Assembly: GCA_022497155.1 (NCBI GenBank)
Contig: MU385750.1
Coordinates: forward strand, 62,001-126,000
From: Whalleya microplaca
Taxonomy: Eukaryota > Ascomycota > Sordariomycetes > Xylariales > Xylariaceae
Reading direction: 5' to 3'
Length of the DNA: 64,000 nucleotides
Shown one piece after another: positions 23,202 through 35,383 of this stretch. A program made the position numbers and the translations under genes. Under the pieces are notes generated by a model. It saw nothing but the letters and a program-made list of their open reading frames with translations, had not been told where the DNA came from and ran no database searches. Each line of letters opens with the position of its first letter. Positions within the stretch are counted from its first letter, which is position 1.

Positions 23202-26200
23202 TCATCGGTGCACCTGATACTTATAATGTATAATTGCTTTCCTTTGCAGCCGTCTTCCAGTGATATGATCAGACGAGTTGCCTCCCCTCTAAGTTTAGAA
23301 CGATATCGAATCGCAATAGCCCCTTTCTCTCCAGCTTACTTACGAACGAACACCGATTGCAAGACCGCGAAGGCTAAAATTCTAGACTGTCATGATCATC
23401 AACAACCTTTTATTAGTGTCTTCTATCCCCGCAGCGATCGTCTTGACAGGTGGCAGCCAACTCATAATAATTGGGCATTAGCGATCAGGCACCCAACGGC
23501 TAGACAGAAAAGTCCACGAGCTTCACCATCTGCGACGGCGCAAGAACTGAGGCTTGCTGAAATACATGTAGCAAGTTGGTCGATCTCAGACGACGCGGGG
23601 GGAGGCACAAGCTCACAGGTTGAAATTCAGGGGCTTGTCTGCATACATAGTACACCTACATGGATGTATGTGTATGTATGTGTATGTATGTGTGTCTCAC
23701 TTACAGGTATTGGGCGTAGGGCACACAGTGCGGCAGTATGTACAATGTATGACTTACAAGAGGTATACAACGGCTTCATAACATTAACGACTTAGACGCA
23801 GTAGTGGGCAGCGCGGGCGGCGCGGGCGGCGGGCAGGCCATTCACTAACTCAACTAGCGTCAACTACTTAAGTACCATGTAAGGTAGTCCCCTGGTATTA
23901 TGCACGGTGACCCATGCGCCCGTGTCCGAGAGTCTCCACTATTGCGGCACCCGGTCACTTGTTTCCGCGAGCCAATAGTGCTCCTGTTCCTGGCGCTTAA
24001 CCATGTTCGTCCCTAGCGGTCCCTGTCCTATCAGGTCTTACCCCTGACGTGATGGGTGGTACTCCGTCCTCGCATCGGCAAATTCTGGGCACTGGGGGTC
24101 TGGCTCTTCTTCTTTCCAAGTTCCCACGTCTTTCTTCCGTCCAGTCAAGACCACCACTTTCGAACGCCATACATACAGCACATGTCGTGTGGAAGTGAGT
24201 GCATATGTATGGCTGATACGTGAGACTGCGACGGCCGCATCGAGCTGTCTTGTCTGTAAGAGAGCGAGACACACTTGAGCGGCTTGCGATGATTCCGTCA
24301 GCCTCCACCCAACGAGAGCGTGAAGATACATACAATACGAGGGCACATTTGGAACCCCGATGACCTGGTCTGCTGGCGGCCAGTGCTTTTTAATAATACA
24401 TACATAGTAACTATCTTGTACGGGTCACATCTTATTTCGCCGTGCTTTATCCACTCCTTGTGGATTTTCTGTGCTTGCTAGATCTTGGGTGCCAGCTGTT
24501 ATTATTCAGGTTGCACTTGTTCAGAAAACACAAACCGGGGCTTCAATTAAAATTTTTCTCCCATTCTGCTTCAAAGGCTCACCCGTGTCCGAGGAGGATT
24601 TTCAACCCTAATAATAAATTCGCTGTCGGGAAATAAAGAGTCTAGCTAACATTCGAAGCCCAATAATTACTATGAAGCCAATAATAGCAATCCTACCAAA
24701 CAGCTATCTGGCGATGATCTCTCTAGCTTATAATCGTACATCATGCTCTCTCTCCCGCCAACTGATAGGCGTCGGAGGTCTCAGCAGGCGTCTTACCTTT
24801 CCCCGTATTATTAGCTATTTCATTAGAACCAAGAATGCTGCGATCTCGATGTTGAGTACCCAGCGAACTGGGTTGTCGAGATCCAGCTACGTGGATACAG
24901 GCTCCTTGGCCGCGGCAGTCCCGAAAGTGCGATTCTCCATCTCATTTCGACTGAATATTGAAATATCTGAAATATCCTTGGCATATATCAACTATGTACA
25001 ATTAACAAAAATCACAAAGTATCATAGCAACGTCATCAATACGGATGTAAACATGCCCATAATAAATATACATGACAAATCTGACTCAACGCTCCATACC
25101 ATATGTTCACTTCTCAGACAACCGAAGCGGCCGTTGCACTGTCTCGTTTTTCCTGCTAGACCTCCCGGGTTATCACAGGCCACAGGTCTTACCTCCTTTT
25201 AAGGTTTCTGGCTCTTTTGTAACATGGCTGGGCATTGAAACTGTGTTGTCAACTTCTCTAATGCTATTACGACGTAGAAGAGTCGACTTAGAAAAGAGCC
25301 GCCCTAGAATTGATACCGAATATCAATATCTACAACAGCACCCGCAGGTGTCCAAAATGTACATATGATTTTCTCTTCACACGAGCGAAGGGATGTCGAA
25401 CACCACCTAGGCTTGCCTGTCCTGCATGTTGGTGCTGCACAAACAGTCAGCCGCCGGAACGCAGCAGTAAGGCACGTAATCCGCATACACTGCCAGGCAC
25501 ATGCAAAGTCCAACAGCAACGTCTGCAAGCATTAAGCCACTGGCCGTTTTAAACATCCAACATACATAACTACCTACCCATCGTCCGCTTATGTGCATTA
25601 TTTACGTACGTATGCATCAATAGAGCTTCCCATCTCACGTCTCGTTCCGCGGCTGGAGATCTTCCCGCTAACGAAATCTATCTAATCTGCCTGCTCTTCC
25701 ATGCAACACGCCCCTCTCCCCTGCACATTGCGGAGATTGGATTTCGAGCCGGAGCATGATCTTGCGACACGCTACCTACGGCACCGACCCTTAGACCGGC
25801 CGACTGGGAGGCACTAACAGCCCTAAACCTCATCTAGATTGTCTCAACAGTCATACAAAACAAACAACTTGAGTCTCGGGCTGCTCGGACAAGTTTGGTG
25901 TTAGTAGATTAATTTTCCGAGTACGTTGGTTCTAATGGAAAAGAAACCAGTTCTTGTGGTACGCAAACAGTGGCTGGAATTTTTGTCTGCGTCGCAGCAT
26001 AACTCAGAAAGCACTTCAGCAGGGTAGAACGAATAAGATGACGATGTAGGACGACATGCCTTCGTATGTTAGTTAGTATATGTATAGATTATAAATCAAA
26101 GGCACCGATCTACGCAATTCCGGATTAACAAGGTCAGATATCGAAGTAAGCTTATATCATCCACGTGGGCAACGCCTGTCCGGCTAAAGTCTGTTGTTAT

Positions 26201-27177
26201 TCCAGGGTCTTGCTCTCGAGTAGTACGTACAAGCGACTGAGCCATGGATTTGAAAGCCACCTCCTTCAATTTCCTTGTATTGACAGGTTATGTACCGTCA
26301 GGATTCCATCGATACCGAGGCACTTTATCTAACACATGCCTCTCTTGGTTTTCCTTTATAATCTAAAAATACAATCATATACACAACACGACGAGACGCT
26401 CATGCTACGATTCCGCCATCAAATCCCATATTGATGAGGATCACATAGTGCAATCATACACAGGACAACCAACCCTTTGGAATTCAGCACGCGGTGTCAA
26501 CACATTTTGCCGAATCGAGTCGTAGTACTGCGTAGTATTGATCTATCGATCAAGCCTAATATATACTCTACTTTGTACTGCATACAGTAGTATCCAGAAG
26601 CAAGCAGCATGATGCTACTTACCGCAGCTGGCAAGGACTGCAGCGCCAGCATGCAAGACGCGGGGTATCGTGCAGAAGATCGGCCGCGTCGTGCTGCCCA
26701 AGACGGTAACCTCATCTCAGCCATGAACTTAATCAAGCGACCACCTTCGAGACACACATATCGTGCGTCTGGGATCCAAGATCATATATCACGGAATAAG
26801 AAACCTACCTGCCTCAACTAGGCGAAAAACGTGGAAATTGCGCCCACGGCATGGGATGGAGATGGCTTGAATAGTTCGAGAGTTGAGACCGAAGTAGTCG
26901 TAGAGCTTCTGACTAGCTGCATAGCGTATCACAACGTCCTATAATAGTTCTAGATTGTCAGTCCGCGGGCTTTACATTGCCGTGTGCCCCTTCACTATAG
27001 TGTTGCTTCTCCGAATGGTCTGTCCGTCGTACGTTTGCCGACTGATCAACTAACTAGCAAAGTCATCAATTGTCCTCGGCATTAGAGAGAATCCCGCTCT
27101 GCTCCCCTCAGTAGACACTAGGTAATAAGATGATTTTCAACAAGCCCGGTTTCGCCCGCAGGTCACGATGGACGTCC

Positions 27178-27200
27178 GTGGCGGCGATAGTCGTCGCCAC
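27178..27200. other. GC-rich 10-bp hairpin in a GC island
   Basis: GTGGCGGCGA-TAG-TCGTCGCCAC forms a 10-bp stem with a single G-T wobble and a 3-nt loop. It sits in a locally GC-rich block (about 27140-27480) that stands out from the surrounding desert. I cannot assign it to a known RNA or element. Confidence 0.5.
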
Positions 27201-28029
27201 CGTCAGTCAGTCCAGTGGGCTTCCCGGTCGCGGCGGTCCCCAGTCGCGGTTCTGACCTCTCTCGAGGCGCGGATATGCGCTTAGGTGTTGGAATGGCCTA
27301 AACGAAACTGCAATCGCACCAGTCAGGCCGCCGCGATGACGACGGGCGTGGGGTGGTCAGCGATCCGAACCACGGGCGCGCCAGTTGATCTTCCCCCAAG
27401 TGGCCCCCCCAAACCTCAGCCGCCGCTGTGCCGTCCGCGCCCGTGATTCGTCTCGCGGGCTCCACGCGGGGTAAGCTCTCCTCTGCGTGCGGCCCTTTTG
27501 GGATGGACGAGCCCTAGGACTGGTCCGGAATAGGGTTTGCGATGTTTTTAGTCTGGTGCAAGTAGCTTTCAAGATGGCTACCCTAGTGGCACCCGCGTGT
27601 AGTATATCAGACAGACGCCCCGAGTCGGGAGGGGGAATGCGTAGATTGATAGACAACTTCATTCTTACAAACTGAACATCACTTTTATTACGATCATCTC
27701 AAAGATTCCAAGTTCTACATACATATATAACAGACGCTAACCTATCAACAAGATCTGTTCAACTTACATACATCCGCCCCCATACTCTACGTGTAAATCG
27801 CTACTATGTATCCAACACACTGCTGCAAATGTGGCGGCGTCTTTGTCATCAGCGACGACTGCACCTGGTGCAAGCATAGGGAATGTCCCAGTTGCCACTG
27901 AATGTATTTCAGTCGACTCTACGCAAACACATGTAAGATGTGGCACCACCCCTCCCTACCAAAGTTACTGCAGACTTCTAAACTGGCTATAGGTTCTTCT
28001 TTTCGAGCCGCATGGCTGATTTCCCGTAC

Positions 28030-28052
28030 GGATGTATAGGCAGGCAGGCAGG
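28030..28052. repeat. Short GGCA tandem repeat
   Basis: About five copies of a GGCA-type unit followed by AGCAGG, within the gene desert. Confidence 0.7.
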
Positions 28053-30382
28053 CAAGCAGGTATCGAGGTTAGACTAGTTCTCGAGATACGTTGGCTGTGC
28101 TAGGTTCGATTCGGCCCTGTGAATTCCATGCAACCACGGTGGTCTGTTTTTCTCGGAGTTGGCGCTATTATGCCTAGCTTAATGTGGCGCCTTGCGTTGG
28201 GGTTGTGAATAGGTTATGGAAAGCATCGGCGCTTGTGTTTAACTGGGCCTCCTCATTGCTGCGAGGCTGGTGTCTTCATGTATTCATATGTGGGAGCGAA
28301 CGGCTGAACTCTACCGCACAAATCAACCTATCCCATATCAATGTGTAAGATAGGAGGCGGCAACGTCGCAGCAATTGATAACCATTACGTCTATTAGTTA
28401 TAGCGTCCCCTCATTTGATGTCCTTCGGGAACGAGCTTGAGCCCGATTGAGATTCTAGTGTCCAGGAGTTGTTATAGATGTCCGTATAGGGCAGCTTTTC
28501 TTCCTTCGTTGGCAATAGCTTGGTTGCCAGTGGTATATTGGCTACTAATATAATCGATGGTACATACCGACGATAATTGTAACGACCTTTTTAGTGTTCT
28601 TCCTCATCAGTAGGCATCAACAAAGCCTAGGATTCACACAGTAGACCAAAAGCCCTGCATCAGCCTGTGAAGTCAAATTGCCGGCAAGCATCTTTTGTTA
28701 ACTATAAGAAAAGTCTACATGGAAGGGCATTCCTACCAAGCTGATACCCGGTAGATATAATTGACGGGAAGGAACATTCGATATGATTGTCCATTTTAAC
28801 TGTGCGGCCACCAGTTCTAGCATGTTGATCGTGCTGACCATCGTGCTAACCGGATCAGCATAGTCCTAGGCTCTTTTGACATCTTACCAGAACGTTTGTA
28901 TATGTGGCTTTCGATGTGTAGGTACAACTCAACATCGAGAATAGCTATGATATGCTAATATTCGCTTCCGGTTGCCTTGGCTCATCTAGCGACTATACAT
29001 TTTACTGCCTAGTATATTACACTTCCATTTTTCACATGTTGAAGAAGCTGATCTAACAATACTACTAACCTAGGGAACGAATTCCGTCTTTCTAGCATAC
29101 ATGTCTCTCTCATAGTAATTAGTTATATGTACCAGGCAAATGCAGTTACCGCCAAAGTACGATACGCCTTACACGATCTACTCAAGTTACTTTGAATTTG
29201 ATGGCTCGTTTCAGAATACAGTCCACATAGCCTAGGCCATAACACTCACATCCCAGAAGGATAACAGAATATTGAGATCAGTAGCTTGATATCTCATGAG
29301 CTTTATGTGGTATACGGCAGTGATTCTAGGGTACATACCTCAGCTTTACCGAGGCGATCTTCTTCTCTTCTATACCCCTGCATGGAATTACCTATTCATG
29401 CCTAGAATTAGCAACGGCACTTTTACCCGTTGACAATAGAGAATATCGGACTTAGTACGATTATTGGCTACACGCTGCCGCCGCCAAAACATATAATAAA
29501 ACAATAAAATAAAAAGCTGTTAGAGCATCAAGGGTAGGCACTTAGTGTCATAAGGCAGCAGCTTTATCGTTCAATCTGGTATGGCAAGCTCATTTACTGG
29601 TGATATATACTTGTGGGCAATGATAAGCGGCGACCTCAGCATCTAAGCAGAGTATGCAAGGAACAGTCAGCCTCTTTGTAAACGACTTGGTTGAATGTAT
29701 GACTGTCTTCGAGCAGACGCGTCCTACAATGTTCCTTTCGGTAAAGTTTCTTCTGTTAAAAACGATGGTACAATTTAAGCAGGAGGAGAATATGTTCCAC
29801 ACTTCAGGGCCACAATGGGGTTCGGTTCAGTGCTGGCGGGTCAATGACTGGGACTTCTCCACGGAATGTGGCACAGCATACAGCCTCATTCATCATCAAT
29901 CTACCAATGAAAAGCTAGCAATATGCCAAGTTAGGCAATTGACCGGAATAATAGCCTCGTATTATGAGGCGCTCCAGTCTTTTAGTAGAAAGCCCCTACA
30001 TTTTCTGCCCTGAAGGATATTGATCGAGGAGCACCACTTTCATCGAGCTCACCAATGCTGGATCTTGAGGACCATAAGTAACGAAAGGTTATCAGCTCAG
30101 TCATGAATTCATGAGTACCATTTATTTCAGTATCCATACGTGGTGAAATTAGAGGGGAATGACCGTACGGCGCTAAGAGAAAGGATATGTGATGCAATAG
30201 AAACTCCTGAAACTTAATTCAAAGTGCTATTGACGATAATGGAAAGAAGAAAAGGAATTGAGGGGGGAAACACTCCTCCCTCACGTATCCTTGAATAGAA
30301 TGGGGTGTATAGATATACGATAAGTAACCGTATCCCAGATAAGTTAAGCATCTCTCCATCAGGATGTTGCATCATCACACAA

Positions 30383-32917
30383 CTACCTAGGTAATCGTCT
30401 GCTACGCGATCGCCTCAATCTTGCAAGAGCACAGATTCTCGCTCTACTCCCGAACCGTGGGTACCCTTTAAACCCACAAACCAGGCCATCCCCCTCCCTC
30501 CTCCTCAGCCCCCTAGAGACCACCATTCCGCCCTTGCTAACCCCAAGCCGTTGCATCTCCTTCCAAACCCGCTCGTAATTGCCCAAGAACGGATGCGCGC
30601 GCACATCTGCGCCCCCGCCGCTCACCCCATGGCCAAGCGTAGCGGCCCACACCGCTCCAACGCGCACCGCATGCGCCTCGGCCGTCGGGTGAGGCTGCAA
30701 GAGCAGCGAGTACGCGGCCCCGGGGCCGCCCCACCTCCGCGCTCTCGCCACCTGCGCCGGGGAACGCCATGCGGCGTCCTCGGAAACCTTGATGGGCTGC
30801 CACGGGCCCACGGCGGCGCCGCTGCCGATGTCGCACAGGGGGATCCGCCTGCGCATCATGGTCTTCAGCACGGCGACCACGGACCGCGGGCCCAACGGCG
30901 TCTGCACGATGTGGCCCCTCCGGATTTGGTACATGGGGACCGAGTGCTCGCTGGCGAGGAGGACCGGGCTGGCGGCGCTGCAATAGCCCGCGTTGAGGTC
31001 GCCCATGCGTGCCATAGTGGCGTGCTTTGGTATGGCGGGGCAGCTGTGGGAGGACGTTGGAGAAGACGTCGGAGAAGGCTTTGGAGGGGACGTTGGAGGG
31101 GACGTTGGAGAGGACGTTGGAGGCGGGCTGTTGTTAAAGATGTTGCTGAGCCTTGCTCTACATTCGAGGAAAAGGGGGTTTTGGTTGAAGAGCTGGGGCC
31201 CGATGCCTTGGGGGGAAAGGCACCTAGTTTGAGTTTGTCCATGTTAGCCATATTTGCGACGCCCATACGTAAAGGGGGGGCCCTGGATACGTAGGGCTAG
31301 ACTCGGGGAACTTACAGCTGCTTCTCGTAGGCATTCCGGAGGCTTAGGGAATAGTGGGAGCCCCATCGCCGCCACTCTTCCTCGTCATTACGCGACAACA
31401 AGATCTGCCCAGGGGGCCAGCTGTCCTCTAGGTCCTCCACTAGAGATCTGTTGTGTGGATCATTATAGTCGTAGGCTGGTATTTTACGCAGAAGTTGGAA
31501 GCAGTGTCTCTGGAACTGTTCGGCAGAATAGTTATGCTCGAATAACTTGTCTGAGCTTGAACCAGGAGCATACTCTCCATCTCGGTACATGTTTTCTTTG
31601 GCGCGGAAAGGCGCCGAAAGTAACTTGTATATCATAAAGCGACTCTGGTGATAGGCGACTTCGGAGCTTGAAAGTGAAAGGAGGGCGTCCGGTAGTGGGT
31701 GGTATAGTATGTCTTTGGGGTATTCCTTCCCAGATATAACCTCACAGGAGACACTTACATTAATATAAAAACCATCTGATTCATTGAGCGTGGACATAGT
31801 GGAGCCTTGGTTATTGTAGGCATGGTAATATAGGGTTCGAGACTGGCCGCATTGGAGGTTTCCCACATCGACGGTTGTCTTGGTGTGGTATTTTTCTATG
31901 ATCCACTCTGAATCAAGAATTTCGCCGCCCATTATCACCATATCATGTATCTTGGGAGTTAATATTTCAAGTGTGCAGTCTACAGCGAATGTCGACTGCA
32001 GATGCGCAACGGCGTGGATCAATATAGACCCCTGTCCATTTGTCAGTCGCTCGTATGTTAGCGGGCACTGGTATTCCTACAATCATGCTCGCGTTGGGGA
32101 CGAAAACAAAGTTGCCTCCGCCAGCCTCAGAGATGTTATACAGCAGCTCAGGTTCTACGTCGCAGCCGATGCTAAATGTATGAAGCGGCGCTGCCAGGTA
32201 CATGCCGCGTATCGCTTGAACAAATCCAATTTCAGGACACCTGTGGACTACATCAACTATGCTCGTTGCCTTGAGTGGCAATTCAAGAATACCTACATAT
32301 GATTAGGTTGTCCAGAAGCCAGGACCATAATGGCGGGCAAGCCTCTAAGGGTCTCCTGGCCTTCGAAAAGCTTGATCCCTTGCTGGATGCCATGCCAGAG
32401 ATTAGTCTTACCGGAAGCCCTCAAGTTGCTGATATTATTCCGGGTCCTGCCCTTATTCTGCCCTGTCATTGGCAATAGCGGCTGAACGACCTGCTCGTGA
32501 TTCAGTATTGTCAGCAGAAATACATATATACTGTATGAGAGGTAGGAAACTTGCTTTTGCCTCGTCGCTAAATGTGACGATACCTAGTCTATCTTTCTCA
32601 TCTAGGCCCTCGGCAATAGTTCGTATAGCGTGCTTGGTGAAATCAAGGATCGACAAACCGAGGCCCTCTGAGCCTGGCTGCCCGACTGCCGCATTCATTT
32701 GTGTTGAAGCTGGCTTGTTCATGCTGCTGGACATGTCCAACACTAGCACGATGTCGCACGCGACGCGGCCTTGTATTGAGTCATCTAGCTGGCTCGGCGG
32801 TATTAGCTGATAGATCCCACCGTCGTCAGTTGGATGGTGGTTTATTTTGAGACCCCAGCCGTTGGACGGGCATGGAAGAGACTCATTGTCTGATGGGTGT
32901 TGCTCAGGCTCCATCAT
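30383..32917 (-). CDS. VWA-Hint (Vwaint/Vint) protein, five exons, with degenerate Hint active site
   Basis: Exons 32917-32555, 32490-32297, 32240-32081, 32031-31316 and 31223-30383 join in frame to 757 residues. Introns are 64, 56, 49 and 92 bp; the first has a GC donor (GCAAGT), the others GT. Residues about 53-245 form a von Willebrand A domain with the MIDAS motif DMSSS at 61-65. The next 235 residues match the VWA-associated intein-linked (Vwaint) segment. After a Ser/Thr-Pro linker (about 510-540), residues from about 555 form a Hint (Vint) domain starting at Cys559. The Hint RRGHIVQTP strand, the TLGHG motif and the RAHPFLGNYERV stretch are recognisable. The block-B position usually read as TPWHP is here GPWQP (617-621), so key Thr and His are absent. 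The start at 32917 is the first ATG after an in-frame stop; an upstream exon is possible. Function unknown; the class is linked to protein self-splicing. Confidence 0.82.
31050..31122 (-). repeat. 12-bp tandem repeat in the VWA-Hint linker
   Basis: About six degenerate copies of a 12-bp unit read on the minus strand as TSSP/TSPP/KPSP units. They form the flexible linker between the Vwaint and Hint domains, just upstream of the Hint Cys. Confidence 0.8.
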
Positions 32918-34005
32918 TAGGCTTGTAGGCACCGCGTTAGTAATTTTTTCGTAGGTGGACAAGAGATGTCAAATCGAAATGGATTCTCGCTTATTATCCT
33001 GATTTGTACTCTGATGCTAAATGTTGGTAGATGGTAGTCGAACAAAGAGGCATCTATCCCGAGCAGGTTGTTTGGTCAATGGAGATGTATCTACCAACAC
33101 CAACAGAGTAACGGACTTCAGGTGAGTCATCGCGAAATATGCCATTTGTGTGAAGCATAAAATTAAACATTGCATTCACATGCGTTTGCCTTTGTTCGGA
33201 CGTTCCAACTGCGGAGTGCTGTCCTTGCGACCGCGATACACAGCATATGGAATATCACGAGATGAAAGCACCAAGTTAGTGCAGTACTATCAATATAATC
33301 CGTTTAGGAGCCCCGCTATAGTATGAAACTAAGATTATGGCTTCTTAATCATTCGAATGGCTGTTGGTATTGTAAGATCTAGTCCCCTCCAGGTATCATA
33401 TTGGAACCTGTCGTGTGCTGTATTGTTGGATATACTTAGTCTGGAAACGATATTGGTATGTAGAGATAATTGATGTTATGGTGCCATAATCACTCTTTAT
33501 ATGCTCATTCATCAACTGAGATACTCGTAGCCAGGCACCCATACACCCTAAAGACGCCAGATGATTCTGAGATAAAGTAGATGAAAGCGGATTTTTTAGC
33601 ATCACTCCTCGCATATCTAGTCAGATGCCCTTTATATCACAACTCGCTTCACGGATTGGACACTATTGATTGACTCGTATATAGCTATTCGCTTTCATCC
33701 GACAACCACACCCATATGCACTGACTCGTTTTCTGGAGGAGGGAAGGGGTGACTAATTAAGCCTGTCCATTAAGTGGTGATGTAATAGCTGCGGCTTCTC
33801 CCGCCGCTAAACTGTAGTCTCCCTGTCATTGTTTAAGCTTACCCTAATCCCCGGGTCATACATACCTCATACTCGTAGACATGCGTGCACATGTTTAGCG
33901 ACAATGCTAGGCGTCATAGATCACTGTCTCTTTGTATTACAATACACTTGTGCATATCAGTTGAAATATATAAGGCCACGCAGCCTTCCATAGAGTTGAA
34001 AAGTC
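32918..34005. other. Divergent intergenic region, VWA-Hint gene to small charged-protein gene
   Basis: About 1.1 kb between two divergent genes, so it should hold both promoters. It is AT-leaning and has no supported ORF; a 72-codon minus-strand reading at 33396-33614 lacks domain content. A TATATAAG box-like sequence lies about 40 bp upstream of the ATG at 34006. Confidence 0.45.
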
Positions 34006-34473
34006 ATGAATTCAACTATTTCGAACCTATCTCGCACCATTCTCAGACCTAAGCGAATTTACATCAACCCCCTGATCATAACCCGTAAGATGCCTTCGTC
34101 GAAAGGAAAGCCGACGGACCCTGAGCTCCGCGAGCAGATCAAAGAAGGTGAGCAGAACCCAATATCAGGCGAGGAATTCCTTCGGGAATGGTGCTGGTGT
34201 TGATCGAGGATACCTACGTTTCAGATGTCAAGCAAGAGCCCAATAAATCGGGCGGCGGCCAGGGACAGTGGTCGGCCTGGAAGGTATGTGATCGCGACTA
34301 CGCTTGCCGTGGACGTATCGTTGATTCATAATATGTGTGGTCAGGCATCGAAACTTGCAAAGGAGTACGAGAAGCAGGGAGGCGACTACGAGAACGAGGC
34401 CGGGTCCAAGAACGAGCCGAAGAAGGGGGCGCCCGAGAGCAAGAGTGAGACAAAGAAAAAATCCGAGACTTGA
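34006..34473 (+). CDS. Small conserved charged protein, three exons, with an optional mitochondrial-like N-terminal extension
   Basis: Exons 34006-34147, 34225-34283 and 34345-34473 join in frame across introns of 77 and 61 bp with GT-AG ends. From the ATG at 34006 the product is 109 residues. From the in-frame ATG at 34090, the likelier main start by similarity of the MPSSKGKPTDPELRE start to fungal relatives, it is 81 residues. The core has the stretch QGQWSAWKASKLAKEYEKQG, followed by GDYENEAGSKNEPKKG and a very Lys/Ser-rich tail. It is one of the small lysine-rich proteins found throughout filamentous ascomycetes with no assigned function. The extra 28 residues are rich in Arg, Ile, Ser and Thr and lack acidic residues, as in a mitochondrial presequence, so leaky scanning could give two locations. 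The splice junctions restore the frame exactly, which is strong support. Confidence 0.78.
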
Positions 34474-35383
34474 AATGTAGTTCAACGACAATATATCTAC
34501 TTGTCATGATATATCTTGTGTTTTGACACTTATGATTATCCTGAGTTCTACGAGATGTTGACATGAGTGACTGGCTGATCAAAAGGAGGATTAGTAAACG
34601 GGGTCAAATAGCATGATCTCTTGCAAGTTGTTCCCCCAACTCTTTGTAGGTGTTTATTGAGTGACGTACTGGGCTTTCAGTAGTTGACCCTGAGCATGCT
34701 TTGCTGAGACATGGCTTGAGTCGATACATACAGCCATTTGGAAGCTACAGTCGAGTCGGTCTTATTTACATGTATTACTCTGCCTAGCCAGGAGTGATGT
34801 ATAATAGTACTGTCTAGCGTATAGTTGAGTCTTACTGCAAGGATATAAGAATTGGACATCGACATCAAGGTGTTCGGGGACACCTAGTAAGAAGGATGGG
34901 AGTAAGTGAGCTGAGCAAAACGAGGCACTTTCGCATGAAAAATACTAAAATAGTATTTCATATGAGAGGGTTAGATTATGAAGCTCTTCGCAGTCGAAAT
35001 ACGTAAACATCTATGAAATGTTTCCATAAGATAATGATGTCAAATGTATGAGTTGGTGAAGAGTACATTTATGTAATGCCGAAATGGTGTTCGGAAGATG
35101 ATGTCCCTTTCACCTTTCTGCGGCTGACTGGCAGCTGTGGCAGCTGTGGCAGCTGTGGCTGAGGCTCGACAGGGGGCTACGATAGGTAGCCAGGTAGCTT
35201 ACAGGGGACCCCTGCGGTGAGCCAGCCAGCTTACCCTGCAGCGGCAGTAGCTGGTCATTGATGTTTCGTGTTAACTTGTGGCACTTTTGGCACTTTTTGT
35301 CAACTTTCAACTTTCAACCGTCCAAAGTCCAAACCACATCGGATTTCCATGAGCAAACAGCATCCCCTCCCACACTCGTGAAA
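34474..35383. other. Intergenic region and promoter of the glucosidase II beta gene
   Basis: About 0.9 kb. It includes three tandem copies of a 9-bp CAGCTGTGG unit at 35132-35158 and short repeats of GCACTTTT and CAACTTT just upstream of the ATG at 35384. No supported ORF. Confidence 0.5.
35132..35158. repeat. Three tandem copies of a 9-bp CAGCTGTGG unit
   Basis: Perfect triplication about 225 bp upstream of the glucosidase II beta start codon. Each unit contains the palindrome CAGCTG, an E-box-type core, so it could be a factor-binding array, but there is no further evidence. Confidence 0.8.

Larger units (their letters stand above)
22091..30382. other. Gene desert with scattered low-complexity DNA
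   Basis: More than 8 kb with no ORF I can support on either strand. The longest readings (23208-23795 and 24672-25202 on +, 29654-30013 on +) lack domain content and recognisable composition. The region contains a CAGT microsatellite, a GC-rich island at about 27140-27480, and AT-rich stretches from 28500 to 29800. I looked for reverse transcriptase, transposase and tRNA features and found nothing solid. Long non-coding RNAs or genes with very short exons cannot be excluded without transcript data. Confidence 0.5.

Noticed and set aside
23208..23795. 195-codon reading in the desert
   Set aside because: No recognisable domain, includes a microsatellite-encoded VCVCMCV stretch, no splice partner.
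28103..28126. Sequence resembling a tRNA B box (AGGTTCGATTC)
   Set aside because: No matching T-stem and no acceptable A box or anticodon arm upstream.
32918..32962. Upstream extension of the VWA-Hint first exon
   Set aside because: The extension begins at a TTG just after an in-frame TGA; the first ATG at 32917 was chosen instead.
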